A program made the position numbers and the translations under genes. From Dryomyza anilis (taxonomy: Eukaryota; Arthropoda; Insecta; Diptera; Dryomyzidae): a stretch of 64,000 bases of DNA. Below are positions 1 to 9,179 of this stretch, in pieces. The notes beneath the pieces are model-generated. The model ran no database searches and had not been told where the DNA came from. It saw only the letters and a program-made list of their open reading frames with translations. The first letter of the stretch is position 1, and each line of letters begins with the position of its first letter. The DNA is taken from NCBI GenBank assembly GCA_951804985.1, contig OX638136.1, positions 6,513,852-6,577,851 of the forward strand. Direction: 5' to 3'.

Positions 1-241
1 GTGATTAGTAGTAAAAACTCAAAATCGATTATCGACTTTTCGATCAACCATTTGCAACTCGATTTTCAGAATCGATTAATCGAGGTTAAAAATCGATTTT
101 TAATCGATTTTAGATTATTTTCAAGTGTAGAACTTTATTAATTATTTAATATACTTTCAAGTCAAAGAAAACAACAATACTATACTACAAACAACAATAA
201 CAATGTTTTTATATGAGATCCATATTCAGGTGTTTAGTTTA

Positions 242-273
242 GTACATGGTATCGAAATTTCGATACCATGTAC
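242..273. repeat. Perfect 32-bp palindrome
   Basis: The half-site GTACATGGTATCGAAA (242-257) is followed with no spacer by its exact reverse complement (258-273). It lies inside the AATCGATT-rich TIR element. It could form a cruciform or hairpin, or be the head-to-head junction of an older inverted duplication. No function can be read from it. Confidence 0.95.
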
Positions 274-760
274 CTTTCAGGTATTAAGGGCAGTTTAGGT
301 AAAATTATTGAATACGAAAAAATTAAATTAAATTATGAATTTGTCATTACGACTTAAATAATCATTAAATGAATCGTTCATAAAATTGTAATGAAAAAGT
401 TCATAATATTGATGACGCATTCATAATATTTATGAAAAAAAATTCATGGAATTTATGAAATTTAAAACTATTTAAAAATAAAAAAAATCATTTTGTGGTC
501 TGTTTTTTTATTTTTAGTCACGCTTATACCAACGAATGAATTACACATACGTAGAGACTGCGCTGTTTAGCATCAAAAAGTTAATATGAATACCTCAATG
601 AACGCAATTCATAACAATTATTAAAGCGTTTATTATATCAGTTTTGCTCAAATTTTGCGATTCGTACATATGAAGAATAGTTATATCTAGTTGTCCGAAC
701 AATCAAATTCTTTAAATATCTCAACTTACACAACCACAAATGAATTTAACTTTATTTGGT

Positions 761-1017
761 CTTAAGTGAACTTTTTTGGTCAAATGTATATTGATTTTAT
801 GCTATAATATATGAAAATGTTTTCCCGCGAACAGAAAAACCTAACAAAAAATCCAAATTCGGTACACGTACCCATTTGTACATATGGATATCTAATGAAA
901 GAAAATACTTCAGAGATTGCAAGTTTGCAGTGACTTATGCACCACTTTAAATGGTAACGCAGACATTATCACACATGTCTAGGGTATTTATAGTCGGATT
1001 TGACCGACTATAACTTT
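761..1017 (-). mobile_element. Truncated mini-me-like element
   Basis: On the minus strand this reproduces the left part of the mini-me-like copies at 6180 and 16373: the hairpin TATAGTCGG...CCGACTATA (988-1013), a diverged TACCCTA box, the GGTACACGTACCCAT segment and the motif ending AAAAAAGTTCACTTAAG. The GTCY microsatellite and the GGGTATAA end are missing, so the copy is truncated. It is more diverged than the copies at 6180 and 16373. Confidence 0.7.
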
Positions 1018-1283
1018 TATTATTTTTACAAACTGCAGCATCACACTATTACAATTTCCATACTTCCATTTCCATTCAAGTGATGACAATGAAAACCATG
1101 CATAATCCAAATAAAAACCCTGTTATTGAGGGTTGTAATATGAAAATTTACGAAAATCGATTAATCGCGACTAAAAATCGATTCTTAGTCGATTTCAAAC
1201 CTGAAATTTCGACTACGAAGAAATCGATTATAAAAACCGAAAATCGATTTTCGACTATAATCGAAATCGATTTACCAATCACT

Positions 1284-1658
1284 AAATCAAGCAGTATTGC
1301 GGTTGGACATAGAACAATACGAAGACATCAGTATCAGATACGTCTTAAAACGGAGTTTTCTACGCCAAGTCAATTTCTACCATCAAATTTAAATGATAAT
1401 AATGACGTCCAAATAGAATTTGAACAGAACCCCACCGTTACCAATCAAATAAATCCGAACCCTACAAGTAATAATCCTATACAGGTCCCAGTAGTATCAT
1501 CACCTGGCTCAGATTCAAATGGTTTTTCGCGTCAAACATGTAGCAGTGCTTGTAGACCGGTGATGCCAGAAATCAGTTTGCAATTAAGTCGTTCTGAACG
1601 GATTAAAAAGAAAACCGTTAGGTTTGATCCGTATTGCAAAACAACGTATTGCAATTAA
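1284..1658 (+). pseudogene. pol: C-terminal tail of a gypsy-type pol polyprotein
   Basis: The last ~125 codons of an open frame that runs from 1080 look like the low-complexity tail after the integrase of Ty3/gypsy elements: a Pro/Asn/Ser-rich stretch and then a basic end with the SRSERIKKKTVRFDP motif, comparable to the RRSxRxRKPxxRFDP tails of insect gypsy pols. The first ~68 codons of the frame come from the AATCGATT element and are not pol. A purine run and a TGTTGG start follow directly, as expected for a 3' LTR. The rest of pol is absent. Family placement is an inference from the tail alone. Confidence 0.5.
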
Positions 1659-1669
1659 GTCCAAGGGAA

Positions 1670-1860
1670 TGTTGGAATCTTATTATTTAATACTTGTTGT
1701 TTATATTATTAATCTACTTTAACTTTTTAATATTATTTGATCATTCATTCAAATTATTTCCATTCAAATATTTTCAACACATTTTTTCATTCGATAAATT
1801 ACTTTCAAATAAATTGTTTTATAATTTTTGTTAAGTGAGTTTTGTTTCTTATTGTTTTAA
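1670..1860 (+). repeat. Probable start of a 3' LTR after the pol tail
   Basis: A short purine-rich run (AAGTCCAAGGGA, 1657-1668) precedes TGTTGGAATC, a standard TG start for an LTR. This is where a 3' LTR should begin relative to the plus-strand pol tail that ends at 1658. No second copy is in the window, so the right boundary is arbitrary. From here to about 2130 the sequence is AT-rich with nothing else recognisable. Confidence 0.35.
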
Positions 1861-2139
1861 AATTCTATATATTTTACATATCTTCACTTTTTGTTCTTTA
1901 TTTTCTTGATTACTTACTACTCTCTATTTCGCTTTTTTGTAGTGTTATACTACAAACTTCTACAACTTCCAGCCTAACTATATTACCTGTAGCTGATTCT
2001 ATATTTTCTTCCACATAACAATTAGTTATTGTATGCCCTTTTCTATAATAGAGCATTTCATATTACTTGTATTATTTTTCATATGATTATTATTATCTCC
2101 CTGTTGTGTATAATTTGCAGGTGTATTCATATTTTTCAT

Positions 2140-2870
2140 TTTATTATTTCCACATTGCAATTAGATTCGGCATATTCTTCCCATTCCAGCAATCTTCCCT
2201 ATGTCCTCATTTTTTACAAAAGGAACATATTGGAAATGTTCTCCCTATTTCATCATTATTAATTACTTGTCCAAATTCATCTGCTAACGTTTTGCTTTGC
2301 TCATTGCTTTTTGAAAAAGTTTCTTCCTTAAAATTATAATTGTCCTGTTTCGACCATGGTTCTCGCTGTATAAGAGCTTCCACATTTAGAGCTTCATCTA
2401 ACAATGCATCTAATATGTTTCACTTTCTACCAAACATTATAATTTTTATTGTTGGATCCCGAACTCCAATTTTGAATGAACTAAGAACTGAATCCAACAA
2501 CTCTAATCTGAACACGTCATCAATACCTATGTTTTTTCTGTACTTTTTACTGGCGATCTCCAATGCCATGAATTGTAATCCATATAACCGTCTGGCAAAT
2601 GCCCTCAACTTTTCTCTACTATTTTGATATGTTTGTCTAATCTTTTGTAGTACTCAATCTAAGGAAACTACTTCTAAGTATGTATTTTTTAGCAAATCGT
2701 ATAAATTTCTTGACCTTACTAAGTCATAAGCATCCCCATTCAATCGTAACCTAACACATTTAATAATTACATTATTCTCTGAATCTTGAATTCCAAAGCT
2801 TCGCAGCTTTACAACCTTAAATATATCTATAAAGTTCTGTTTTTAGTAATGGTGAATCCGTTCCAGAAAA
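2140..2870 (-). pseudogene. gag: Decayed gag of a gypsy-type retroelement
   Basis: Minus-strand frames 2608-2420 and 2404-2207, with flanking codons in shifted frames, give capsid-like sequence: a stretch with LRAFARRLYGLQ, then FKIGVRDPTIKIIMFGRK, then DEALNVEALIQREPW, matching the pattern of gypsy Gag capsids (an 'F..G..NP.I...M......L..A...A...E' block). A damaged zinc-knuckle remnant (CSFCKK...) follows near 2210. Several frameshifts and stops separate the pieces. It lies downstream, on the same strand, of the PBS and LTR at 3661-3953, and belongs to that element. Confidence 0.6.
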
Positions 2871-2899
2871 TCAGGGAACCAATTAACGTACGAGTTTCA

Positions 2900-3660
2900 A
2901 GATATTTTCCGTACCCATTTTGATTGTCGACAGTGTAATTTACTATTTCTTAATATGTTTCGTGGTATATTTGTCCTTTGTTTTCCTTTACTTATAACAT
3001 TTTTTTTATATAAATTTTTACATTTTGAAAAATAACTAATGTTTCATATTTTGATTTTAAATTTTTTATATTGTATTATAATTTCATAAATTATTATATA
3101 CTGATTTTTTGATCGCATTTTAATTTCCATTTAATTTGATATACAAATTTATTATTTTTATCGCCAGCATTCAGTGCTGCGAAAAACTGATACGTTTTGA
3201 TAATAAATATTTGTTTGATTTTATAGTGTTATCGTTTTATATTTGATGAAAATTATAATTTACAAACTAGCAGTATGAATTATTTTATTATACACTGTAG
3301 GGTCCGGAGTTCAGATTCGCAGTGTGTATTTTCTTTTATTTATTGTCATATTTTTATTATATATTATTTTATTTTAAGTAATATTTCGTAGTACTTTTTT
3401 TTTACTTTCCATATTATTTTAAATTAATATTTCTATTATACACTGGAGGGTCCGTGGTTTGGAATCTCAGTGTGTATTTAATTTTATATATTTTATTTTT
3501 CATTATTTTTTTTTTTTAAATAGTTAGAATGTGTAAATAATTTTTATTCAAAACTTTAAAAACTCACCATTTTCTATTTGGGTTATTTACGTCCTTCGTC
3601 TTCCTCCCTTTGTTCTACGTCCTACTTCCCACTCTCGGTCCTTGAGAGGTTGGTACCGAC
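2900..3660 (-). other. Non-coding leader of the minus-strand LTR element
   Basis: AT-rich sequence between the gag remnant and the primer binding site, with no open frame of note. It carries a duplicated module: 3288-3335 and 3432-3478 both read TATTATACACTG...GGGTCCG...CAGTGTGTATTT, each with an ACACTG/CAGTGT inverted pair that could form a hairpin. A long untranslated leader is normal for gypsy-type elements. Confidence 0.4.
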
Positions 3661-3675
3661 GTACCGACTGCGCCA
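3661..3675 (-). promoter_or_regulatory. tRNA-Ser-type primer binding site
   Basis: On the minus strand this reads TGGCGCAGTCGGTAC, the classic primer binding site of 17.6/297-type gypsy elements (complementary to the 3' end of tRNA-Ser). It begins two bases after the end of the LTR at 3678-3953. Position, strand and sequence agree. Confidence 0.85.
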
Positions 3676-3677
3676 AA

Positions 3678-3953
3678 TGTTGTAAAGTTTTAGATTTGTA
3701 AAGTTAGAGTTGATTTATCAAAAGACACTTTTTCATTTTATTAAATTTACTATTGAAAAGACACTTTTACTATTTTAGAACCTCCACTTGAGGTTGGTTA
3801 AACTACCATCTTTTAAATTGCAACGAAAGTATTAACGATACCTTCGTTGCAAGCTTTTCTTAAATTCTATTTGAGCGTTGGGACAATGCTATGAACATGT
3901 TGCTGTACAACATGATAAAAAAACATGATGTTCTCAACATATGTACAGCAACA
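3678..3953 (-). repeat. 5' LTR (276 bp) of a gypsy-type element
   Basis: On the minus strand the segment begins TGTTGCTGTACATATG and ends CTTTACAACA, so it is bounded by TGTTG...CAACA, and the primer binding site follows after two bases. Two hairpins are visible: a perfect 13-bp stem (ATGTTGCTGTACA at 3897-3909 with its complement at 3942-3954) at the LTR start, and a stem pairing TTGCAACGAA with TTCGTTGCAA at 3818-3852. No partner LTR is in the window, so the element is truncated 3' of gag. Confidence 0.75.
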
Positions 3954-4184
3954 TCCAAAACTGAATGAATAGTGAAGAACCATAAAGAAAATAAAAATGT
4001 ATGCGCTAATTCACAACACACCCGAAACACCAGCGACACGAACTCATCGCATCAGTAGCAAGCACCTCGTGGTAAGTCGCCATTTTGTAATTCATATAAC
4101 CTGACGAGTGCTAGCGGAGCACCCGCAGTGAGCATCAGTTGCGCGTCACGCCAGCGAGTTAAGCGCAACGCTACAACGAGTAAT

Positions 4185-4800
4185 CCGACGAACAACGGCC
4201 ACGAGCCGAAGACACCCGGGTTACCAACCGCGCGAACGTGTCGCAGTAGCAGTCAACGAGGAGCGGCCACGAGCCGAATACACCCGAGTTACCAATCGCG
4301 CAAACGAGTCGCAGTAGCAGGCAACGAGGAGCGGCCACGTGCCGAAGACACCGACCGCGCGTACGAGTCGCAGTAGTGTCAACGAGCAGCGGCTACGAGC
4401 CGAAGACACTCGATACGAACGAGTCATAGCAGCAGCGGCGAACGCGTTGCCGACGACACGAACAGGTCTTAGCCGAAAGAGTGAACGAGTTGCCGACGCC
4501 ACGAACGAGTCATAGCAGTAGGAGCGGCCACGAGTCGAAGATATACGAGTAGCCGACACGAACGAGTTACAGCAGCAGCGGCGACCGATTTGCGGACGAC
4601 ACGAACGAGTCATATCAGTAGCATCGAACGAGCAGCGACCACGAGCCGAAGACAACCGCGTTGCCGACGGCACGAACGAGTCATAGTAGTAGCAGCGACC
4701 ACGGGCCGAAGACGTAGGACGGCCGACAATACGAACGAGTCGCAATAGCAACCAACGAGTCGATGACAACCAACGAAGATCGGCAGCGAGCCGAAGAGAC
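4185..4800. repeat. GC-rich imperfect minisatellite
   Basis: Imperfect tandem units of about 55-70 bp share the core CGGCCACGAGCCGAAGACAC followed by an ACCGCGCGAACGAGTCGCAG-like part; cores start near 4195, 4265, 4335, 4390, 4525, 4640 and 4697. The block is clearly GC-richer than its surroundings. The open frames through it (4128-4376 plus, 4221-4769 and 4610-4981 minus) encode only the repeat and look like composition artefacts. Flanks 3960-4184 and 4801-5200 share the style without clear units. Confidence 0.8.
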
Positions 4801-5205
4801 CCGAGTTATTGACCGAACAACCTAGTAACAACCACCCGAGGAGAAGCAACAAGTGAGCCGTGGACAGAGGAGGGACCAAGGGCGGTACCGATACGCCGTG
4901 ACGCAACCTACAGCGGCACGCGCCCAATAAGCAGACGGTTGCGCAGAAAATAGCGTAGACCGAAGAAACCGTACCGAACATCGTAACCCGAGGGTTCAGC
5001 GTCGGCGGAATATTTCCGGCGGGGACCCGCTTATTTCATTTAATATCATTATATCACCAATTATTATTATTTGTTAGTTTAAGAACTATTAATCCATTAA
5101 ACCCAACTATTGAAATTAAAAACGTAAGTGTTTTCACTGAACTGACTAGGCTACGAGTTGAATTTATCTTGCAAGGTAACCCTAACACAAATAAATAATT
5201 TGTCG

Positions 5206-5594
5206 ACCTACCCCCGGACCGCCGCTGAGGTTATCCCAGCCTTTGACCGCCAGGTAGTTCGTCACACCGTAGTTCTCAAATTCACATTCTTTTCGTAAGA
5301 GATCGCGATTTTTTCCATTAAAATCATTTCGCGACGCAACAGCTCCATTTCTTTTCGCATTTTTTCTGCATGTGACGAATTACATGCTTTTTCATGTTCA
5401 TTTTCACTGATATCACATTGCTCTGTCACTTTTAACGAAATCAGCTCGCTTACAATAGTTTTGTCAGGATTTGCGTCAATATATTCACGCAATCGCAATT
5501 GCACTTCCGCTTTCGTACCCGCAGTATTCAGACCCCGCTTTGCTAGCTCTTCCTTCAAGCTATGCAATGTCCACTTTTCCAAACTGTCTGCCAT
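5206..5594 (-). pseudogene. gag: SAP-domain gag remnant (second family)
   Basis: A 110-residue minus-strand frame starting at 5594 has an N-terminal SAP-like helix-turn-helix (WTLHSLKEELAKRGLNTAGT, residues ~8-27), then an acidic linker and a charged coiled-coil-like stretch (KMRKEMELLRREMILME). The SAP fold is the same type as in the nested elements of the B blocks, but the sequence is clearly different. After the stop at 5262 a 57-bp segment (5206-5262) is shared with the gag scrap at 31158-31216. No capsid, protease or polymerase follows. It is a truncated LTR-element gag; the SAP role (nucleic-acid binding) is family knowledge. Confidence 0.6.
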
Positions 5595-5599
5595 AGCAA

Positions 5600-5890
5600 T
5601 CCTTTCGTAGCAAACTAGCCATAATTATAATCCCAGTCGTCGTTTTAAAGTTGCGTATACGCATTTCACAACAGGTTACTTTTATTTTTATATTATGCTG
5701 GAGTTGTCATCGTAACAGTTGGTGCGACAATGCTTCGTCCAGTGAATATTGTTATTCCGGCGGAGCGTGCATGTCAAGTAACCACATTACGTAGATGCAT
5801 CAAATTCGCGGCAGCCGTCTAAGCCAGTCTTGACCACTCAAAAAAAGCCAATCAAAATTATCTGAAAATATGGTGTTCTCGTCGGCAGCT
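5600..5890 (-). other. Possible LTR/leader upstream of the SAP gag
   Basis: Upstream of the gag on the minus strand lies GACTGGGATTATAATTATGG, which resembles the leader of the B-block elements (GAAGTGGGATTATATCC, a tRNA-Leu-type primer site) though it is degenerate. Before it comes a segment opening TGTGGTTACTTGACATGC that could be an LTR. No second copy is available, so neither boundary can be fixed. Confidence 0.3.
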
Positions 5891-5897
5891 GCATAAA

Positions 5898-6179
5898 ATA
5901 GGTGAAAAGTTTAACGTTTCACCTATTTTTTTATACCATTTATTCAAGTAGTATAAGGTAATAGTTACTTGACAATTATTAAATTAATTTACAACAGATT
6001 TTTTTTTGTCAAAAACACTGAAAACGTAAATATAGGATTATAAATCGTTGTTATAGAACTAAAAGTCAACAAATAAATTTTGTTTCAATATCGATTTAAT
6101 TGCATTTTCAGCCATATATACATTTGTTACCATTCTAATCGAATAATCGTTGTTTTTCTAAGTTAACTAATTTTAAATA
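5898..6179 (+). repeat. Dispersed repeat, copy 1 (host of a mini-me insertion)
   Basis: The sequence from ATAGGTGAAA through AGTTAACTAATTTTAAATAA recurs at 12260-12530, and its continuation at 6918-6985 (ACATTTTGAACTAAAATTAT onward) recurs at 12545-12612. The mini-me element at 6180-6907 therefore interrupts this copy. A hairpin TAGGTGAAA...TTTCACCTA sits at its left end (5899-5926). It may be the non-coding end of the transposon whose gene remnants lie at 7054-9172; that link is inferred from adjacency only. Confidence 0.65.
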
Positions 6180-6907
6180 AAACCAGTTGGGAAGGTTAGA
6201 TCACATGGGAAATTTTAAAGTAGGTGTAATTATGATAGTTCGGATTATCAAAATTATAGTCGGTCTAAGCCGACTATAAATACCCTACACATATGTGTGG
6301 TTACCATTCAAAGTGATATATAGGTCACCAGGGTATACGAATCCTGAAAATAACTACAAACATTCAATCGCTGAAGAATTTCCATTCATTTGATACCCAT
6401 ATTTACATATGGGTAGGTGTACCGAATATCGATTTCTTTTTTGGTGAACCACAAGTCTTTTCGCCGGAAAACATTATTATCATGTATTTGAGCATGATGT
6501 CAATACATATTTGACCAAAAAAGTTTACATAAGCACGTATACAGTAAAATTGATCTGTATATGTAAATTTTATATGAGGTATTTGAACATAAGTGGTCGG
6601 ATCATAGTTCACAATGGACCGATCTCGCCAATTTTTTCGCACATACAGCGTAGGTATATTAGTAATCTAAGTTATAAGTTTAATTTATCTAGCTCTTCAA
6701 TTTTAAAAGTCTTAGGGATTTCAACAGACAGACAGACAGACGGACAGACAGACAGACGGACAGACAGACGGACATCGCTAAATCGACTCAGGAGGTCATG
6801 CTGATCAAGAATATATATACTTTTCCATACCGGAGATGCTTCCTTCTGGGTGTTACAAACGGCGTACCAAACTGAATATACCCTTTCACTCTTAGTGTAG
6901 GGTATAA
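6180..6907 (+). mobile_element. Mini-me-like element (full-length type)
   Basis: The element runs from AAACCAGTTGGGAAGG to GTGTAGGGTATAA. In order it shows a hairpin (TATAGTCGG...CCGACTATA), an ATACCCTACAC box that is the inverse of the terminal GTGTAGGGTAT, a GACA/GACG microsatellite (6726-6772), the core ATCGCTAAATCGACTCAG, a TA-rich ATATATATAC tract and a terminal part with CTTCCTTCTGGGTGTTACAA. A GTCY tract, core and TA tract in this order are the hallmark of dipteran mini-me elements. No coding capacity. The matching unoccupied site at 12531 fixes its limits. Confidence 0.8.
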
Positions 6908-7053
6908 AAATTATAAAAAAACATTTTGAACTAAAATTATATAAGAAAAAATCCATTATCAGCAATCCCTATGTAGAAATTTTAATTATGAAAAATACAC
7001 CAAACACATCTAAAACTATGAATTGTCGACCTTTTATTGAATATTCAAAAATG

Positions 7054-7447
7054 CTATTTGCTCGTTGTTAATTCTGTTTCTTTGCATTCGATGTTTGGTG
7101 TTTGCAATTCTTCAGCAAGGTATATAATGCCATTATCAGATTCAGTCAAATAAAATTGTTCTGTTGAATTGGCAAGAGGATCACTTGTCTCAATATCATC
7201 ATTGGTAACATTTTGTGTATTAATATAATCTTCATCATTGTCTATAACCAGGAACACATTTCTTTCATTCGCATACAGCTCAAGGACTTTATCTTCACAT
7301 ATTTCATTCCCATTACTTTCCAAAACAATAATTGTTCCTGTGATACCAAATAAGTGAGCTGGAAAGCATTTTTTAATACTATGTGAAATACAATCTTATG
7401 CATATCAATAAATACCTTTTTCAATTACATCTGCTATTGTTGGGAAT
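7054..7447 (-). pseudogene. Remnant with a CIDE-N-like segment
   Basis: A minus-strand frame of 89 codons from 7323 (VLESNGNEICEDKVLELYAN, then NVFLVIDNDEDYIN), preceded in frame by codons back to about 7447 that contain two stops. The pattern 'hydrophobic-VLE.(D/N)G.E..D......' resembles a CIDE-N/ubiquitin-like fold, but the match is short and made by eye. The tail is acidic. It lies between two oppositely oriented mini-me elements and on the same strand as the gene remnant at 8435-9172, of which it may be a detached piece. Confidence 0.3.
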
Positions 7448-7459
7448 GACATAAATGCT

Positions 7460-8140
7460 TTTATACCCTACACTAAGAGTGAAAGGGTATATTCAGTTTG
7501 GTACGCCATTTGTAACACCCAGAAGGAAGCATCTCCGGTATGGAAAAGTATATATTCTTGATCAGCATGACCTCCTGAGTCGATTTAGCGATGTCCGTCC
7601 GTCTGTCTGTCTGTTTGTCTGTTGAAATCCCTACTACTTTTAAAATTAAAGAGCTAGATAAATGAAACTTATAACTTAGATTACTAATATACCTACGCTG
7701 TATGTGCGAAAAAATCGAGATCGGTCCATTGTGACCTATGATCCGACCACTTATGTTCAAATACCTCATATAAAATGTACATATAAAGATCAATTTTTAT
7801 GTATACGTGCTTAGGTAAACTTTTTTGGTCAAATATATATTGATATCATGCTCAAATACATGATAATAATGTTTTCCGGCGAAAAGACTTGTGGTTCACA
7901 AAAAAAAAAAACGAAATTCGGTACACCTACCCATTTGTAAATATGGGTATCAAATGAATGGAAATTCTTCAGCGATTGAATGTTTGTAGTTATTTTCAGG
8001 ATTCGTATTCGAATGGTTACCACACATATGTGTAGGGTATTTATAGTCGGCTTAGACCGACTATAATTTTGATAATCCCAACTATAATAATTACACCTAC
8101 TTTAAAATTTCCCATGTAATATAACCTTCCCAACTGGTTT
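7460..8140 (-). mobile_element. Mini-me-like element, inverted relative to 6180
   Basis: A minus-strand copy from CCAGTTGGGAAGG (8140) to GTGTAGGGTATAA (7460), with the same order of parts as the copy at 6180. Its GTCY tract is much shorter (7598-7624). With the copy at 6180 it forms a ~700-bp inverted repeat pair separated by ~550 bp. Confidence 0.8.
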
Positions 8141-8301
8141 AATTTTCCTGTCGTGGCTTCATATTGTAAATAACTGTTTCTGCATTTATATTTTACAATA
8201 ATTGTAAAGCTACCTTAAATAACTATTTTTAAAAGTTCTTAAGTTTCTATAAATATAAGTACTATACATTAATTTACTGTTTTTATTTTACTGCACTTAT
8301 G

Positions 8302-8346
8302 ATATATATATATATATACTTATATATATATGTATATATATATATT
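8302..8346. repeat. (TA)n microsatellite
   Basis: About 45 bp of nearly uninterrupted TA dinucleotides with three short breaks (CT and TG). The surrounding 8141-8434 is AT-rich with no other feature seen. Confidence 0.9.
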
Positions 8347-8434
8347 ACATTGTGTTTTAAATAAAAATATTTATTTAATGGTGTATGCTTGAGATATTTT
8401 AAAACATTTAAAGGTTTAGTTAACAAAATACTTT

Positions 8435-9172
8435 CTAGAATTCTTTTTTCGTAGCAAAGCATTCATATAAATTTAAATTTTCATTATACCAGATTTTTAA
8501 CAAAGATCCGTATAACAGGCATTTATTATAAGAATTATTTAAAAAAATGGCATTTACTACTAAAATATTAACAATATTGTTTTCATAGGACTTAATAAGA
8601 ACGTAATCGTTTTCTTTATAAATGGTATTCAAATATATTTTTTTGGTAACACAAATAAATTCTTTTGGTAAATGCACATTATACATGTTTCTAGCCAAAT
8701 GCTTTACAGTATTACATATTATTCAAAATTTAAAACTATCTTTAGGAAAAGATGATTGTAAGTCGTGATGTGCTCTCGCAAGAGTTAATGTAAGGTTATC
8801 ATAAGGAATTATTCCTTCCCATAAGACATGAGCAATACATGGGGGTAGACCGGTACTACAAACATGATAATACATTTCATTAGACAGGAATTCATTTTAA
8901 TACATTTTTCTAAAATTTTCTACAAACCCCCCGATTTGATGACTGCATAAATTGTCACCCAGAAAAGCTACTACAATTCCTCTATATTTTTGTGTTTTAT
9001 CTGACATTACGACTTCAACACCATCAGTTTCAATAATTTTAAAATCAGATATTAGAGGTTTTAAAATATTATTAATACCAAATTGTTTTACATAGTTCTC
9101 TTTGCATAATAATACAAGTTTTATATTTTGAATTGAAGACCTAAATTTATGTTTCCAATCATCATATAAACG
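8435..9172 (-). pseudogene. Decayed gene of a transposon-associated family (GDNLxSHxIGGF type)
   Basis: Read on the minus strand from 9172 there is a continuous stretch with SSIQNIKLVLLCKENYVKQF, LKPLISDFKIIETDGVEV, then VAFLGDNLCSHQIGGF, a stop at 8897, and in the same frame YHVCSTGLPPCIAHVLWEG. A further 87-codon frame (8698-8435) follows. The order 'K....G...IL.PL..D...LE..G' / 'GDNLxSHxIGGF' / 'H...GLPPD..HDLLEG' is that of an uncharacterised repeat-borne protein family common in insect, cnidarian and fish genomes, probably encoded by a DNA transposon. At least one internal stop and frame changes show it is dead. Function unknown. Confidence 0.55.
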
Positions 9173-9179
9173 TCAAGTA

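Larger units (their letters stand above)
1..1283. mobile_element. TIR element with AATCGATT-rich ends
   Basis: The window opens with GTGATTAGTA and the reverse complement of the segment ending at 1283 opens with GTGATTGGTA, so the two ends look like terminal inverted repeats. Both ends (1-115 and 1148-1283) are packed with AATCGATT/TCGATTTT motifs, themselves palindromic. The interior has no credible transposase. It contains a perfect 32-bp palindrome (242-273) and a truncated mini-me copy (761-1017). The element interrupts a retroelement pol tail that resumes at 1284. The left end coincides with the window edge, so the true terminus and target duplication cannot be seen. Non-autonomous MITE-like element is an inference. 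Confidence 0.55.

Noticed and set aside
4128..4981. Arg/Ser-rich proteins on both strands
   Set aside because: The frames follow a GC-rich minisatellite in all directions, lack any family pattern and are open because the repeat lacks stops.
6511..6804. 97-codon frame ending in TDRQTDGQTDRR
   Set aside because: It is a translation of the mini-me RGAC microsatellite and core; the element has no coding role.
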